Source of the DNA: Theileria orientalis strain Shintoku
Taxonomy: Eukaryota > Apicomplexa > Aconoidasida > Piroplasmida > Theileriidae
Direction of reading: 5' to 3'
Length of the DNA: 64,000 bases
Assembly (NCBI RefSeq): GCF_000740895.1
Contig: NC_025261.1
Span: forward strand, 1,612,001 to 1,676,000
Shown here: positions 51,787 through 62,875 of the stretch, one piece after another
Position numbering within the stretch: position 1 is the stretch's first letter
Layout: each line of letters starts with the position of its first letter
Made by a program: the position numbers and the translations under genes
The notes under the pieces: generated by a model
Told to the model about the DNA's origin: nothing
Databases searched by the model: none
Seen by the model: the letters and a program-made list of their open reading frames with translations, nothing else

Positions 51787-54700
51787 ATGCTATTACACAA
51801 TTTTAAGTATAATAGCACAAGAGAAAATATAGATCAAAGAGAAAGTAATGGTACAACGTTGATGAATAAAATGGAATACGAAGACACAAAACAAAAAGAA
51901 CAGAAGAAAGAAGAAGTGGAGTCTAAGTTGTGCCTGAAAAGCTTCATATATTTTAAAAAGTTCCTCGAAAACGTGAAAAATAAACCACAAAAACTAGTGA
52001 ATACAGTGCTGGAAAACGATCAACTGTTACAAAATATACTTAACCTGACGGAAATACTGTCATACTCAGGAACAGGAAAAAACGGAAGGTACGGAGGAGA
52101 GTATTCAACTGGAATCAACGTGGAGGAAGTTAACATAGTAAAAAAATATGTGAATAACCAAGGTGTGCCACTGCCACTGCTGCCAAACGTAATCTTCGTA
52201 AACGCAACAGAAGTAGTGACAACACTTAACACATATAGCGCAGGAGGAGGAGACATGAAGAACTATAAAAACAAAATATACGAGCTGGAAGAAGGAGTGT
52301 ACTGGGAAATACTGAATTTATTTAAAGTCATTAAATTAAATAGGAATTTTTATATAGAGTATGATCGCAACATACCACTGAACTACAGAGAAGAAGGAAA
52401 CCTGGTCTTCTTCGAAGATGACGAGCTATTCTATGAGCTGCTGGAAACAGTGAAGAGTGAGCTGACGTCGTACTTCGAGTCAGTGAACGAGCTTTGCAAC
52501 TACTCGCTGGAAAACAATTGCACACTGCTGACGAAGCTGGTGCAAAACCACCTGCTGGAGTTCCTGAGTAAACTTTTTGCACAGTACCAAGGAGTGCACA
52601 ACTACCTGACCTTCTTCTACAACGTAGTGAACATGGGAAAGGACCCAGACTGGTTTGACCACTACTCAGACCTGCTGGTCAAAATCCTGGAAAACATAAT
52701 CTGCCTACACTACATCTCAAACGTGTACACGCAGGAACAATTCGAAGAGTACTTCGAGTTCTTCAACAACAGCAACAATAGCCTGCTGAGTAACACGAAG
52801 CTTATCATACTGCAGGACGTGCTGCTGTCACTGCACGCGTACAATAACCCGGGAAGTAGCACGCCGAAGAATAGCACGTACATGCTGCTCTCACTGCTCT
52901 CGAACAATAGAATAGGAATGGACGTGTTGATCAACTACATGGACATCGTTATGGTGACGAGGAACAACATAGTAAAGCTTATCACACTTAACGTGTACCA
53001 CAAGTACGCGTCGGACGGAAGCAAGTACATGAAGACGCCTAGCAGTAGCACAAGTAACGCAGACCTGATGACCTCAAGCAGGAACTCGGAGGAGGAAAAC
53101 GGAGACACGTACATTAGCCTGTACGTGATAAGAAACCAGCTGCTGACAAAAGTGTTAAACTACTACGCGACGAGTAACCTGTTAATATACCTGCACCTGC
53201 TGACGAACTACGTCGTGCCGAACGTAAAGGCAAGACCGACGGAAGGAACAGGAGCATGTGGAACGAATGGCACGCAGGGAGACGACTCGGAGGAAAGAGA
53301 GGAAATATACAGCCACGCACTGATGCTGCTATTCGAACCGACGTCTAATGTGACCGCACCGTCAAACACACATGGAGCAGGTCAAGTACATGTCATACAC
53401 AACCTAAACGTGCAAAACGAACATAACACACAGGGACCTCAGAGTTCAGGATTGGGAGGGACTCAGCAGGGAGCCGGCAACTGCATGCTGAGGAGGCTGC
53501 TGACGATGCTGACCTACTACAAAAATGAACTGAAGATGAACAAGAAGTTGAACATGAAGCTGATGTACACAGTGTTGCTGCTGTTCTCGAAGCTGTCGAG
53601 ACTTAACAGGAACTTCTACACAATGCTGCAGCTGCAGTACATGAACATGTACACGGAGGAAAAGGCGGAGCTGGACAACGGAGTTAAGCTTATCGACATG
53701 TTGCTAGGGCTCTACGAGATCCTTAACGGAAACAAATATTATAAGCTGGCGACGCTGCTGCTGGACGTGCTCAACTTCTTCTTCGCACCATATGAGCCGA
53801 GAAGGACATTCAAGAGCTCGTACAGTTACCTGAAGGAAGGAGACCTGGCGAGGAAGCTGATGACTAACAGAGACGGCCTGCTTATAAGGCTCCTGCACAA
53901 CTTTCAGCCGACAATGAGCATGGCGTCAGATGTGGAGTCGTTTAAGCGCTACACGTCATTCTACAGGCAGCTCTTCAGCAACTATAACGCGAATAGCAAC
54001 TACAAGGCGCTAATGGAGACGAAAATCGACTGCTTCTACAAGTTCCTCATCTACGAATTCAACGATCACCTGAAGACAGATGACGCGAGTCTGATGGAGG
54101 AGATGTACCGGAATCTGTACTTCATATTCACGCTGCTGTCGAAGACAGTCTACGGAGTGGGAGGAGCAGAAGGGATGCAGGAGCATGGGCTAGGAGGGCA
54201 GACGTACGTGGCAATGGGCGCCGTGGCAGCAGGACAGGGGCCAGGAGCGCCGGGTGGGCCACCAGCAGACAGCGCAGCGACAGGGACGCTGGTGGGCTCA
54301 GGCGTTCTGTCAGGAGGACACGGAGGAAGAACCCTGATGCACCTCGGAAGCGCCGGAAGAGGACTGGCGCCACTGGGGACGAAGAGCCAGGGGCTACTGC
54401 ACAGCGGAGGAGGCGAAGGGTGTTTGAACACGGGCGCAGGCGGACCCACAGCCTTTGGGGAAGGCTCTAATATTGGAGCGAACATTGCAAGTTTCACAAG
54501 CAGCGGAGGCAGCAGCAGCGCACCAGGGTACCTGAAGAGCTCCAGAAGTTTGGGACTCTTTACGGGAGGCAGGACTGGGCCGGGAGCAGGAAGTCTGCAG
54601 GCGGGGGGGATCGAGGGAAGTGGTATGGCAAGGCCGAGTACGAGTGGCATTCTGGTCGGAGCAGGAGGAGGAAGCATAGCGACTGCGAGTGGATTCTCAA

Positions 54701-57700
54701 GCGTGCCCGCAGGTCTGGCGCCGATGAGCCGTGGGTCGAATGGGCCGGCCGGCAGTTTGGGGCACGGTAGCGTCTCCGGTGGCAGTTTGGCGCACGGCAG
54801 TGGCGGTAATCTGACTAGCCTGAGCAGCGTAGGCAATTCGGCTGGTGGCAGCGTGGCACAGAACAGTGTGGGTAATGCGGAGGCGTCGAACGTGGGAACC
54901 GTCTGGTACGCAGGAGGAACGATGGCAGGAACAATATCAGGATACACAGTGTCAGGGTCGCACATGGGAGGAGGGACGTACACGACGCACGCAACCGGCT
55001 CGACGAAGGGAATGCTTAACGAACTGCTGACGTCGTTCATCAACAATAACATCTTCATAGACCTGCTGAGCCTGATCACGTGCAGTAAGAAGAACGAAAG
55101 CATAGCGTACAACCAGTTCATCAACTATAATCACCTGAGCAATAAGCTGCTGCACAACAAAAAAAGTGACACAGCAATAGCGATGCTGGAAATGATGCTG
55201 GGACTTATGTCGAAAAGTAAAAACGCAACGCTGGTGCTATGCCACAACTACGGGAACCTCTTCTACACGACATTCACGAGGGCGTACAAGTACAAGTACG
55301 TGATGAACAAGAGGGAGCTGTGTGGCTTCTTCAGCGAGGAGCTGAACCTGATCACCTCGCTGAAGCTGCTCTCGCTGAACAACGCAAAGTGCCTGAGCAT
55401 CATGCTGACGCTGACGGAAATGTACGCGCAGCACAAGTATAACACGGCGATGCAGATAATCAACAATAACCCGAGCAACAGTAAGACGATACTGAGCGCA
55501 CTGATGAAAATGAACGCGACGCTGGTGAAGAAGGAAGATGTGCTGGAGTACCTGGTGCTGCTGAACAACCAAAACATACAAATGCAAATGCAGAACGCAA
55601 TGGGAGGAGGAAGCAGAACCGGAGGAGTGGACAACGCGCTGGTTAACAGGATCATATACTACGTAATCACGTTCAACTACTTCGCGTACTACATCTACTA
55701 TAACCCTAGGCCGAAGGGAGAGTTGGGAGGAGGATGCGCAACCGGAAACATGAGCAGCTCGAGCAGCAGTAGCACAACAGCAGGAAGCAGCAGCAGCTGC
55801 ACAAGAACGGTAGACCAAGACGAGCAAGTGCTGATGTGCTGCGTGAAGGAGGAGGACGAAGTGGTGATGAACTACGTGGAAAATAACCTCATGAACTTCC
55901 TGAACACAGAAGAGCTGAGTGACCTGGAAAGGCTTAACTACACACTGAAGGTGCTGAACGTGAGCTGCTACTCGACGCACATACTGCGAGTGCTGAACAA
56001 GCTGCTGAACCACATCAACTACGGATGCACGCAGATCACGGACGCGCAGACGATGAAGAAGGTCTACAGCACGCTGAACATCGTGGCGGAAAAACTGCTG
56101 GTCTACTACTACTTTAACCTGAGGCTGCTGATGGAAAGTAACTGGAAGCAGGACTACTACAGAAAGATACAGTACAACAAGTTCATCGTGTACCAGCAGC
56201 AGAGCACCTCGGCGGAAATAATCATTAAGCTGGCGCTTACCTTCTTCCTGGCGCAGCCGAGAGGAGAGACGGGCACGGGCAGTGGGCAGAACCTCAGCGG
56301 AAAATGCAGGCTAGGAAGAGGAGGAATGGGAACTGCGACGAGTGGCGCAAATTACGGAGCAAGCGGAAGAAATGTTAACTATCACGCAGGAGGAAACGGC
56401 GCCCCAGCAAGCAACTTGGGATACAGCGTATCAGGATTTGGAGGACCAAACAACAGTATGAGCCACGGAAGCGGAATAAATAGCGGCCTGGGATACATAA
56501 TGGCCGCTAATCCGGGTGCAGCAGGGGGCCTGGGCAGCAGTTTCACTGGCGTTGGCGGAGGCAACGGCGGCTCCCTGGGCGTCATCACGAGCCTGGCCGC
56601 AGTGAGCAGCAGCATGGGCTACGGACTCGGCGCAAACATGAGCTTCGGAAACTGGGTGGGAGACAACAGCATTAGCGCCAGCAGTAGCCTCTGCTACGGA
56701 GGCAGCAGCTCGAGCTTCAGCGCCGGCGTTCCCGGGAGCGCGCCCGCCTTCGGAGTCACGTACGGCGGCGGAATGACGGCAGGAGCAGTGAGCTTCGACG
56801 GCGGAAGCGTGCCGGGAGGCCTGGGAGGCCTGGGCTGCATGGGATACAGCAACCTGGCGTTCAGCGCCGGCGGCCCCAGCAGCATGGGCTACGGGGCGGC
56901 GGGAGGCGGATACGGCGGTGCTGCTGGCAGTAATAGCGCTGGTTATGCAAACACCATAGGTGGCAGTTACGGCGCCGGCGCGTACGGCGTAGCCGTCGGT
57001 ACTACGACCGGTAGTGGTAGCGAATACGGTAATACAAGTGGCAGTTACGGTAATACAACGGGTGGTGGTAGCGGTATCGTATACGGTAACACGACCGGTG
57101 GCGGTAGTGTATACGGTAACACTGGCAGCGGATACAGTAACACGGGTTTTGGCAACACGAGTGCCGGGTACGGTAACACTGGTTCCAGTTATGGTAATAC
57201 GAGTGTCAGTTATGGTAATACCGATTTTGGCAACACGGCTACCAGTTATTGTAATACGAGTGTCAGTTATGGCAATACGAGCAGTGCATACGCAGACACT
57301 AGCGGCATCGGCTACGGAAATACTAGTAGTATCGGTTACGGAAACGCCGGAGCTACCAGTTATGGCAATCCCACCAGTCTCGGATACGCAGCTTCGAGTA
57401 GCAGCATCTACGAGATCGGCGCAGAGAGGATGGGCCGCAACGCGGGAACGATGGCAGACTACTCCCTGCTAGCAAACGCAGGAAACTCGGACTTGGGGCG
57501 CGCGAGAAGCAGGTCAGAAGGAAGGTTATCGCATAGCAGCAGTAGCAGCAGCCTCTGCCTGTCGACGAGCAGCGCAAGCAGCAGCTGCGGCAGTAGCGCA
57601 AGCAGCAGCTACAGCGGAAGCGGAAGCGCAACCAGTAGCTGCGGATACGCGCCGAGCACGACGAGCGCAACGAGCAGCACAAACACAGTGACAGGAGACA

Positions 57701-59655
57701 TCGACAAGAAAATCAAGTGGGCGAAAAACATGAGTAAGATGATGGAGCTGCTCAACGAGTTTGAGCTGAGACTGAAGCTGAACGACAACGCGAGGTGCGT
57801 GCTCCTCAACTACCTCGACACGTACATGACGGAACTGTACACGGCACCGGACGCGGGAACGAAAACGACGGCAGCAGCAGGAGAAGTGGACACGAAAAGC
57901 ATGCAAACGCTCTCGGAGCTATACAGCAGAAGAGACGCCGAGGAGTACCTGTCGCACCTGTACAGGCTGTACAACGCAATGATGTTCCCAGAAGGATGCA
58001 CGTACTGGGACTGCAGCATCGAGGAGGAGATGGTGGCCAACGTGCTTAACATGCTGATGAAGAACAAGAAAAACTCAGACGCATTGCTGCTGGCATGTAA
58101 CCTGTACACGCTGGTTAACTCGACGAACATAGAGATGTTTAACGTGCTCAACCAGATGCTGTTCAACTTCTACCACGTGAAGGAGAGGCAGGAGCACATG
58201 AGGCCGCACCACAAAAAAGACCACTTCATACTGCTCAAAAACGGAAAGGTGGCGAACGAGCACTACTACAAGACGTTCCAGGCACTCTACGTGCTTCACC
58301 TGAACAAAAACGTTAGCATCTACGAGCCGCAGGGACCAGGAGACCCGAGCACGAACGACTACAACGTCATCTTCAAAAGCTCGGAGTTCAACGAACTGCT
58401 GAGACAACTGCAGGCGTACGACGGAACCTACAGACTTAGCTTCCACAAGTACGTCACGTACCTGATGCAGTTCCTGCAGACGCTCTACCACAAACACACG
58501 GACTCGGGAAAGAGCCTGGGAAAAAATATGCTCACAGGCTCAGGAAGCACGTCGAGTCAGAAGGGAGGGCAAGAGTCAGGGAAGACGGCAAGCAGCAGCA
58601 CGGAAGGAGCGACGACAGGGTACACAGGAACGGCGAGCACGAGTGGTCAGGGGCAAGGGGCGGCGGAACCAGGAAAGGGGCCGCACAGCAAGAACGCAGA
58701 ACAGGCCAAAAACACGTACAAGAACATGGAGGCGGCAAACGCAGGAGGAATCGCGAACATAAGAGACTCGAGCGGAATCAAGCTGACGAACATGCTGAAG
58801 ATGCTCTACATCTTCAAGGACTACTACGCGACGGTCGACGGGCCGAAGAGAAGCTACGTGATGCTGGACGAAAAGACGAACAAGCTGGTGAAAAACCACA
58901 AGTATGAGCTGTACCAGCAGTTCTTGAAAATATTCGCATCCTCGCAGTTCTTCCTGGAAATGACGGGCACGGGAAGCGGAGGCGCAGTGACGGACCGCGA
59001 AAGACTCGTGGACACGCTGATAGGAAGCATCTACGCAAGACTCAAGTTCCTCTTCTCAAACGGGTACGCGGAGTACATCGAGGGCCTGGAGAAGACGAAG
59101 GAGGAGGAGCAGAAGCTCAACGAGTACTTCGGAGAGGAAATACTCCTCTCAGTGCAGCTCTTCAACGGATCCTCACACGTGCCGAGCGTGAAGAAGACGA
59201 AGCTGCTCAACAGACTCAACTACTACGCGAACAACTTCTTCTTCTCGAACGAGCACGAGCGCGGGCTGAGCGTCAAGTACGAGATCATGAACAACTTCAT
59301 CAACATCATCAACAAGTTCGGCCTCGCGGTAGACCTGGTCGCGCTCGTGAACCAGCTGAAGCTGTTGGTCGTCTCGACGCTGCCGGGCCCGGGGAGGAGC
59401 ACCTCGGAGAGCGCGGCCGCGACCATGAACAGGAAGATGGTGAGTCTGCTCTTCGAGAAGCTGCTCCTGCTCTACCTCTACAACATCGACAGCGAGGCGG
59501 CGGCGGAGCCGAAGGGCGCGCCGCAGCGCAGCAGGGAGGACGAGGAGGCGCGTCTGGCTGAGCGGAACCAGCAGCTGCGGACGGTCTACGCGGAGCTCCA
59601 CAAGCTGAACATAATCGAGAACAGCACGTTGCAGCTCTCCAAAATGTTAATCTGA
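51787..59655 (+). CDS. Giant helical protein with Gly/Tyr/Asn repeat domains
   Basis: A single exon of 7.9 kb codes for 2622 residues. The regions at about 40-790, 1080-1490, 1970-2245 and 2325-2620 are Leu/Asn/Tyr-rich helical segments like an ARM/HEAT solenoid. They are separated by low-complexity inserts. The first (about 790-1070) is Gly/Ser/Ala-rich. The second (about 1495-1965) is Gly/Ser/Tyr-rich and contains some twenty imperfect SYGNT / GFGNT / GYGNT repeats near 1740-1860. A third short insert lies near 2248-2318. No catalytic motif was found. A large solenoid with aromatic-Gly repeats is compatible with a nucleoporin scaffold of the Nup188/205 size class, or with another large scaffold. 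Neither is established. Confidence 0.75.
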   Translation: MLLHNFKYNSTRENIDQRESNGTTLMNKMEYEDTKQKEQKKEEVESKLCLKSFIYFKKFLENVKNKPQKLVNTVLENDQLLQNILNLTEILSYSGTGKNGRYGGEYSTGINVEEVNIVKKYVNNQGVPLPLLPNVIFVNATEVVTTLNTYSAGGGDMKNYKNKIYELEEGVYWEILNLFKVIKLNRNFYIEYDRNIPLNYREEGNLVFFEDDELFYELLETVKSELTSYFESVNELCNYSLENNCTLLTKLVQNHLLEFLSKLFAQYQGVHNYLTFFYNVVNMGKDPDWFDHYSDLLVKILENIICLHYISNVYTQEQFEEYFEFFNNSNNSLLSNTKLIILQDVLLSLHAYNNPGSSTPKNSTYMLLSLLSNNRIGMDVLINYMDIVMVTRNNIVKLITLNVYHKYASDGSKYMKTPSSSTSNADLMTSSRNSEEENGDTYISLYVIRNQLLTKVLNYYATSNLLIYLHLLTNYVVPNVKARPTEGTGACGTNGTQGDDSEEREEIYSHALMLLFEPTSNVTAPSNTHGAGQVHVIHNLNVQNEHNTQGPQSSGLGGTQQGAGNCMLRRLLTMLTYYKNELKMNKKLNMKLMYTVLLLFSKLSRLNRNFYTMLQLQYMNMYTEEKAELDNGVKLIDMLLGLYEILNGNKYYKLATLLLDVLNFFFAPYEPRRTFKSSYSYLKEGDLARKLMTNRDGLLIRLLHNFQPTMSMASDVESFKRYTSFYRQLFSNYNANSNYKALMETKIDCFYKFLIYEFNDHLKTDDASLMEEMYRNLYFIFTLLSKTVYGVGGAEGMQEHGLGGQTYVAMGAVAAGQGPGAPGGPPADSAATGTLVGSGVLSGGHGGRTLMHLGSAGRGLAPLGTKSQGLLHSGGGEGCLNTGAGGPTAFGEGSNIGANIASFTSSGGSSSAPGYLKSSRSLGLFTGGRTGPGAGSLQAGGIEGSGMARPSTSGILVGAGGGSIATASGFSSVPAGLAPMSRGSNGPAGSLGHGSVSGGSLAHGSGGNLTSLSSVGNSAGGSVAQNSVGNAEASNVGTVWYAGGTMAGTISGYTVSGSHMGGGTYTTHATGSTKGMLNELLTSFINNNIFIDLLSLITCSKKNESIAYNQFINYNHLSNKLLHNKKSDTAIAMLEMMLGLMSKSKNATLVLCHNYGNLFYTTFTRAYKYKYVMNKRELCGFFSEELNLITSLKLLSLNNAKCLSIMLTLTEMYAQHKYNTAMQIINNNPSNSKTILSALMKMNATLVKKEDVLEYLVLLNNQNIQMQMQNAMGGGSRTGGVDNALVNRIIYYVITFNYFAYYIYYNPRPKGELGGGCATGNMSSSSSSSTTAGSSSSCTRTVDQDEQVLMCCVKEEDEVVMNYVENNLMNFLNTEELSDLERLNYTLKVLNVSCYSTHILRVLNKLLNHINYGCTQITDAQTMKKVYSTLNIVAEKLLVYYYFNLRLLMESNWKQDYYRKIQYNKFIVYQQQSTSAEIIIKLALTFFLAQPRGETGTGSGQNLSGKCRLGRGGMGTATSGANYGASGRNVNYHAGGNGAPASNLGYSVSGFGGPNNSMSHGSGINSGLGYIMAANPGAAGGLGSSFTGVGGGNGGSLGVITSLAAVSSSMGYGLGANMSFGNWVGDNSISASSSLCYGGSSSSFSAGVPGSAPAFGVTYGGGMTAGAVSFDGGSVPGGLGGLGCMGYSNLAFSAGGPSSMGYGAAGGGYGGAAGSNSAGYANTIGGSYGAGAYGVAVGTTTGSGSEYGNTSGSYGNTTGGGSGIVYGNTTGGGSVYGNTGSGYSNTGFGNTSAGYGNTGSSYGNTSVSYGNTDFGNTATSYCNTSVSYGNTSSAYADTSGIGYGNTSSIGYGNAGATSYGNPTSLGYAASSSSIYEIGAERMGRNAGTMADYSLLANAGNSDLGRARSRSEGRLSHSSSSSSLCLSTSSASSSCGSSASSSYSGSGSATSSCGYAPSTTSATSSTNTVTGDIDKKIKWAKNMSKMMELLNEFELRLKLNDNARCVLLNYLDTYMTELYTAPDAGTKTTAAAGEVDTKSMQTLSELYSRRDAEEYLSHLYRLYNAMMFPEGCTYWDCSIEEEMVANVLNMLMKNKKNSDALLLACNLYTLVNSTNIEMFNVLNQMLFNFYHVKERQEHMRPHHKKDHFILLKNGKVANEHYYKTFQALYVLHLNKNVSIYEPQGPGDPSTNDYNVIFKSSEFNELLRQLQAYDGTYRLSFHKYVTYLMQFLQTLYHKHTDSGKSLGKNMLTGSGSTSSQKGGQESGKTASSSTEGATTGYTGTASTSGQGQGAAEPGKGPHSKNAEQAKNTYKNMEAANAGGIANIRDSSGIKLTNMLKMLYIFKDYYATVDGPKRSYVMLDEKTNKLVKNHKYELYQQFLKIFASSQFFLEMTGTGSGGAVTDRERLVDTLIGSIYARLKFLFSNGYAEYIEGLEKTKEEEQKLNEYFGEEILLSVQLFNGSSHVPSVKKTKLLNRLNYYANNFFFSNEHERGLSVKYEIMNNFINIINKFGLAVDLVALVNQLKLLVVSTLPGPGRSTSESAAATMNRKMVSLLFEKLLLLYLYNIDSEAAAEPKGAPQRSREDEEARLAERNQQLRTVYAELHKLNIIENSTLQLSKMLI
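57010..57375 (+). repeat. Coding minisatellite of (S)-Y/F-G-N-T units
   Basis: Degenerate in-frame repeats of about 15-24 bases, centred on TA(T/C)GGTAATAC, code for YGNT and FGNT pentads within the giant gene. Synonymous and length differences between copies show the array is older than the Sec14 intron array. Confidence 0.85.
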
Positions 59656-59982
59656 TAAAAGCGAATACGTGGTACCCTAGGAGTGCGTAAGCATACGAGC
59701 GTACATAGATGCACGGATCTGTGTGAATATATGTCAATTGCAGATAACCATGGGGATGAGGAATAATATACATAATGCATATAAGGTAGATAAACGCAAA
59801 CAATAGATATTGGAGCGGCGATGTGTGAGCAGGAAGGCCTGAATGTGCGGAGTAAAAATGTGTGGCTACCCGTAGACAAAAATGAGGTAAAAACAGTAAA
59901 GAAGAAGGTAAAATAAACGGATTTTGGTGTAAAAATAATAGATGTGTATGTAGTTCGCAGCAACTAGGAATAGGAAGACCAC
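59656..59982. other. Spacer between giant gene and ORC5
   Basis: This 327 bp contains 3' and 5' flanks only. GATGTGTATGTAG lies about 40 bases before the ORC5 start. Confidence 0.4.
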
Positions 59983-62702
59983 ATGGAGTCGGCGAGAGAG
60001 GAGAACGATGTCGAGTATCAATTAAATCAACTGATAGGCAGTGTAAGTTTAAAGTAAATAGGTAAACTATTGGCTAAGAGAAAAAACAAAGTAATTGACG
60101 CGTTTAGGGCGATGATTCCGTGCCAATAATACAAGTAATTGGGCCGTATACGTGCGGGAAGACGGAAACGATCAAAAAATACATGAAAAAGAACAAATAT
60201 GTCTACACATATATGGATTTATCAGTATATCAGCGTAAGTGAAGCTGTGTTTGAAAAAATGATATTTTGAGGCTTAATTCATGTAAATAAAAGTAGTATA
60301 GAATGTAAAACGAGCATAAAAGTTAAATGTGTACACAACGGACTAAAATTAATGAAAATTAATAGACTGTTCGAACGGCGGAGTACTTTTGGAGTATGAG
60401 TGGAACAGGTTTAAAGCCAGTGTGTTAGAAGGCCTGGACTGTAAGAGCGGGGAGCTGAGGACCTTTAACATGGAAAACGGAAACAAGCTGATACAGTTCA
60501 CGAGGCTGCTATTTAAGGCCATGAGTGATATGAGTGGAAGGTCTGACGTGAAGGCGGAGGACGAGGAGGAGGCTTCGGAGAGTCTAACGACTAAGAAGCG
60601 GAGGCTGGGTGCTGGGGGTTCTAGAGGGAAGCCAAAAAGGCCCACAAAATCCGCGGGCAAGGCAAAAAACAGCTACGACAACAGTACCAGTAACACCGAT
60701 AATAATACCAATAACGATGGTAGCAACGATAGTAACAATAACACGGATAGTAATACCAGTAACGACGATAATACCAATAACACGGATAATACCAAAAACA
60801 ACGACGCCAACAACGATAGTAGCAATAACACGGATAGTAATACCAGTAACGACGATAATACCAATAACACGGATAATACCAAAAACAACGACGCCAACAA
60901 CGATTGTAACAATAACAACGATGATGAAGCTACATCACCGAGGAATGAAAGGAAAATATTCTATGTGTTTGACAATTTTAACGACTTGATAAACCAGAAC
61001 AACAAGCTGTTGATCAACATACTTAAAATCCACGAGTATCTTCACATTATAGACTTGGATCATAGAACGATGAATGAGGGGAAGCGCACAGTATACAAGG
61101 GAAACAAGTTGGTTCTTATACTTATAGGAGCATATGAAGTGCCAATAAACTTTCAATTTAACTTGCCGATGCCAAAAGTATTCATATTTCCTTCGAAAAC
61201 AAGTAAGTTTATCAACTGGGTAGTTATGGTGGATGTGTTGACAAGATAGTAAGTTAGGCATATGTATTGACTAGATAGTAAGTTAGGCGTATGTGTTGAC
61301 TAGATAGTAAGTTAGGCGTATGTGTTGACTAGATAGTAAGTTAGGAGGGTGTGTTATAAAATATTAACAATAATTAAGGGGATGAGTTGGTGAATCAAAT
61401 AGTAAAGGCGACAAGGATAAGAGAGAGTTTTGTAAAATACGTAGTTCAAATACTGTTCAACTATTACCACAACGACATAAAGTCAATGTTGCTATACATA
61501 AAGTAAGTTTGATAGGTTTAGATTGATGTGTAGTTTATTGTGGAATACCTATAAGAGTAAGTATAAGGTAGACGATGGAGATGAGGAGATGGGATTAGGA
61601 GAAGGTTGGGAAGAAAGAGTGTTGGACGTGCACCTCTACAACATAATAAGTAACTATAAGACGAGATACATGAGTGTCATAACAGAGAGTGAGTACGGTA
61701 AAATGAGTCAAGTACAAGACAGTTATGGGAACAGAAGCTATACCAGTTACAATGAATACAATGGCTACCACGTAGGTAACAATGTGTATAATAACAGAGT
61801 TGGCTACAGCGGGTACAGTGGATACAATAACAGAGTTGGCTACAGCGAGTACGGTAACGACAATAGTGGACGGTGTGGATATTACAGTAGTTTGAGCAAT
61901 TGTAGGAATATAATAGGAAACAAGCTGTGTAAAATAATCATACTGAGCGGATATGTGTCGTCAAAATACACGTTTCATTCAAACACACAGTACTATAAAA
62001 GATACGTAGTGCCGAATGAAAAGAAGACGGAAAAGGAAACGGTAAACAAGGTTAAAAAAAATACAAGAAAAGTAGTAAACAAAGAAAAAAAAGAAAGTAA
62101 AAAGGGTAAAAGGAGCGAAGAAAACGTAGTTAAGAAAGGAGAATTTGATTTAAAGTACTGGCTAGCCGTAACGCAACTGATGCTGATAGCAGCAAAGTTG
62201 AAAAGAACAACAAACTATGAAATATACAAACACGTAAGAACATCAAATAGAAACACAGATAAAGATGGTAGATAGGCATCATAGTATCATATGATGATAA
62301 ATATGTGAAGACGTAGTTATGTGTATGTGTGAGTATACGTGTAGCTAGGAAAAGGAATTAATAAAAAGTGACGAATGTGTAGATATTGTGGGTAGTCGAG
62401 GAGGGATACGTGCACATAATTAGCGGAAATAGAACTAACTTGGTAATAGGGAAGAGCGGTCTCCTGTTTACGGACTACACAACGAACCTGAGCAACAACA
62501 GTGGAAAGTATAACCTGAATAACCTAACACTGCTAAACAGTAACTTAAAGTTCTGCCTAAACGTAAGTGAAACGAAAGTTAAATGTAAATAATTTATCAA
62601 AAGGAGCTGTTTATTAAATAAATATAGGTCACACGGGAGTTCATAAGTGATATTGAGAAGGATGTTGATCTAGATGTACACGCAATGTTTAATATTTGTT
62701 AA
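59983..62702 (+). CDS. ORC5: Origin recognition complex subunit 5
   Basis: Seven exons (59983-60042, 60108-60234, 60366-61202, 61379-61502, 61534-62233, 62383-62562, 62628-62702) join in phase to give 700 residues. Walker A is GPYTCGKTE (about residues 29-37). Walker B-like KIFYVFDNFNDL comes near 255, then a VLILIGAYEVP sensor strand and a VFIFPSKTS strand like the LYFPDYS of ORC5. The C-terminal part has KIIILSGYVSSKYT, equivalent to FLIAAYLASYNP, followed by FDLKYWLAVTQLMLIAAKL of the winged-helix region. ORC5 is an AAA+ subunit of the complex that marks replication origins. Inserts are large: Asn/Asp/Thr repeats (about 155-245), an SGYNNRVGYS repeat and a Lys-rich tract. Walker B has Asp-Asn in place of Asp-Glu. 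The identity is likely but rests on motif order. Confidence 0.82.
60731..60904 (+). repeat. 87-bp tandem duplication in ORC5 coding sequence
   Basis: Two nearly perfect copies of an 87-base unit (60731-60817 and 60818-60904) keep the frame and code for two 29-residue Asn/Asp/Thr blocks (NTDSNTSNDDNTNNTDNT core). The match is too exact to be old. Confidence 0.95.
61233..61352 (+). repeat. 29-bp minisatellite in ORC5 intron 3
   Basis: Four copies of a unit near TGTTGACTAGATAGTAAGTT plus AGGCGTATG lie within intron 3 (61203-61378). Each copy carries GTAAGT, a consensus 5' splice site, just downstream of the real donor at 61203. Confidence 0.92.
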
Positions 62703-62875
62703 TTAAAATAAATATGAAAACGTATTTTTGAATATAGAAGTAAATAAATAAATAAATGGGTGTGAATAAATGTGGAAATAGATTTGAAGAAAAAAAGAAA
62801 AAAAAATGTTAAACCGGTCGAATAGTGTGTGGTACTATAACGAGTTTATAAAGTAAAAATTGTTGTAAATCAAAA

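Noticed and set aside
54150..55124. 324-codon minus-strand frame with Pro/Leu-rich product
   Set aside because: It is antisense to the Gly/Ala-rich insert of the giant gene; Pro- and Leu-rich shadows are expected there.
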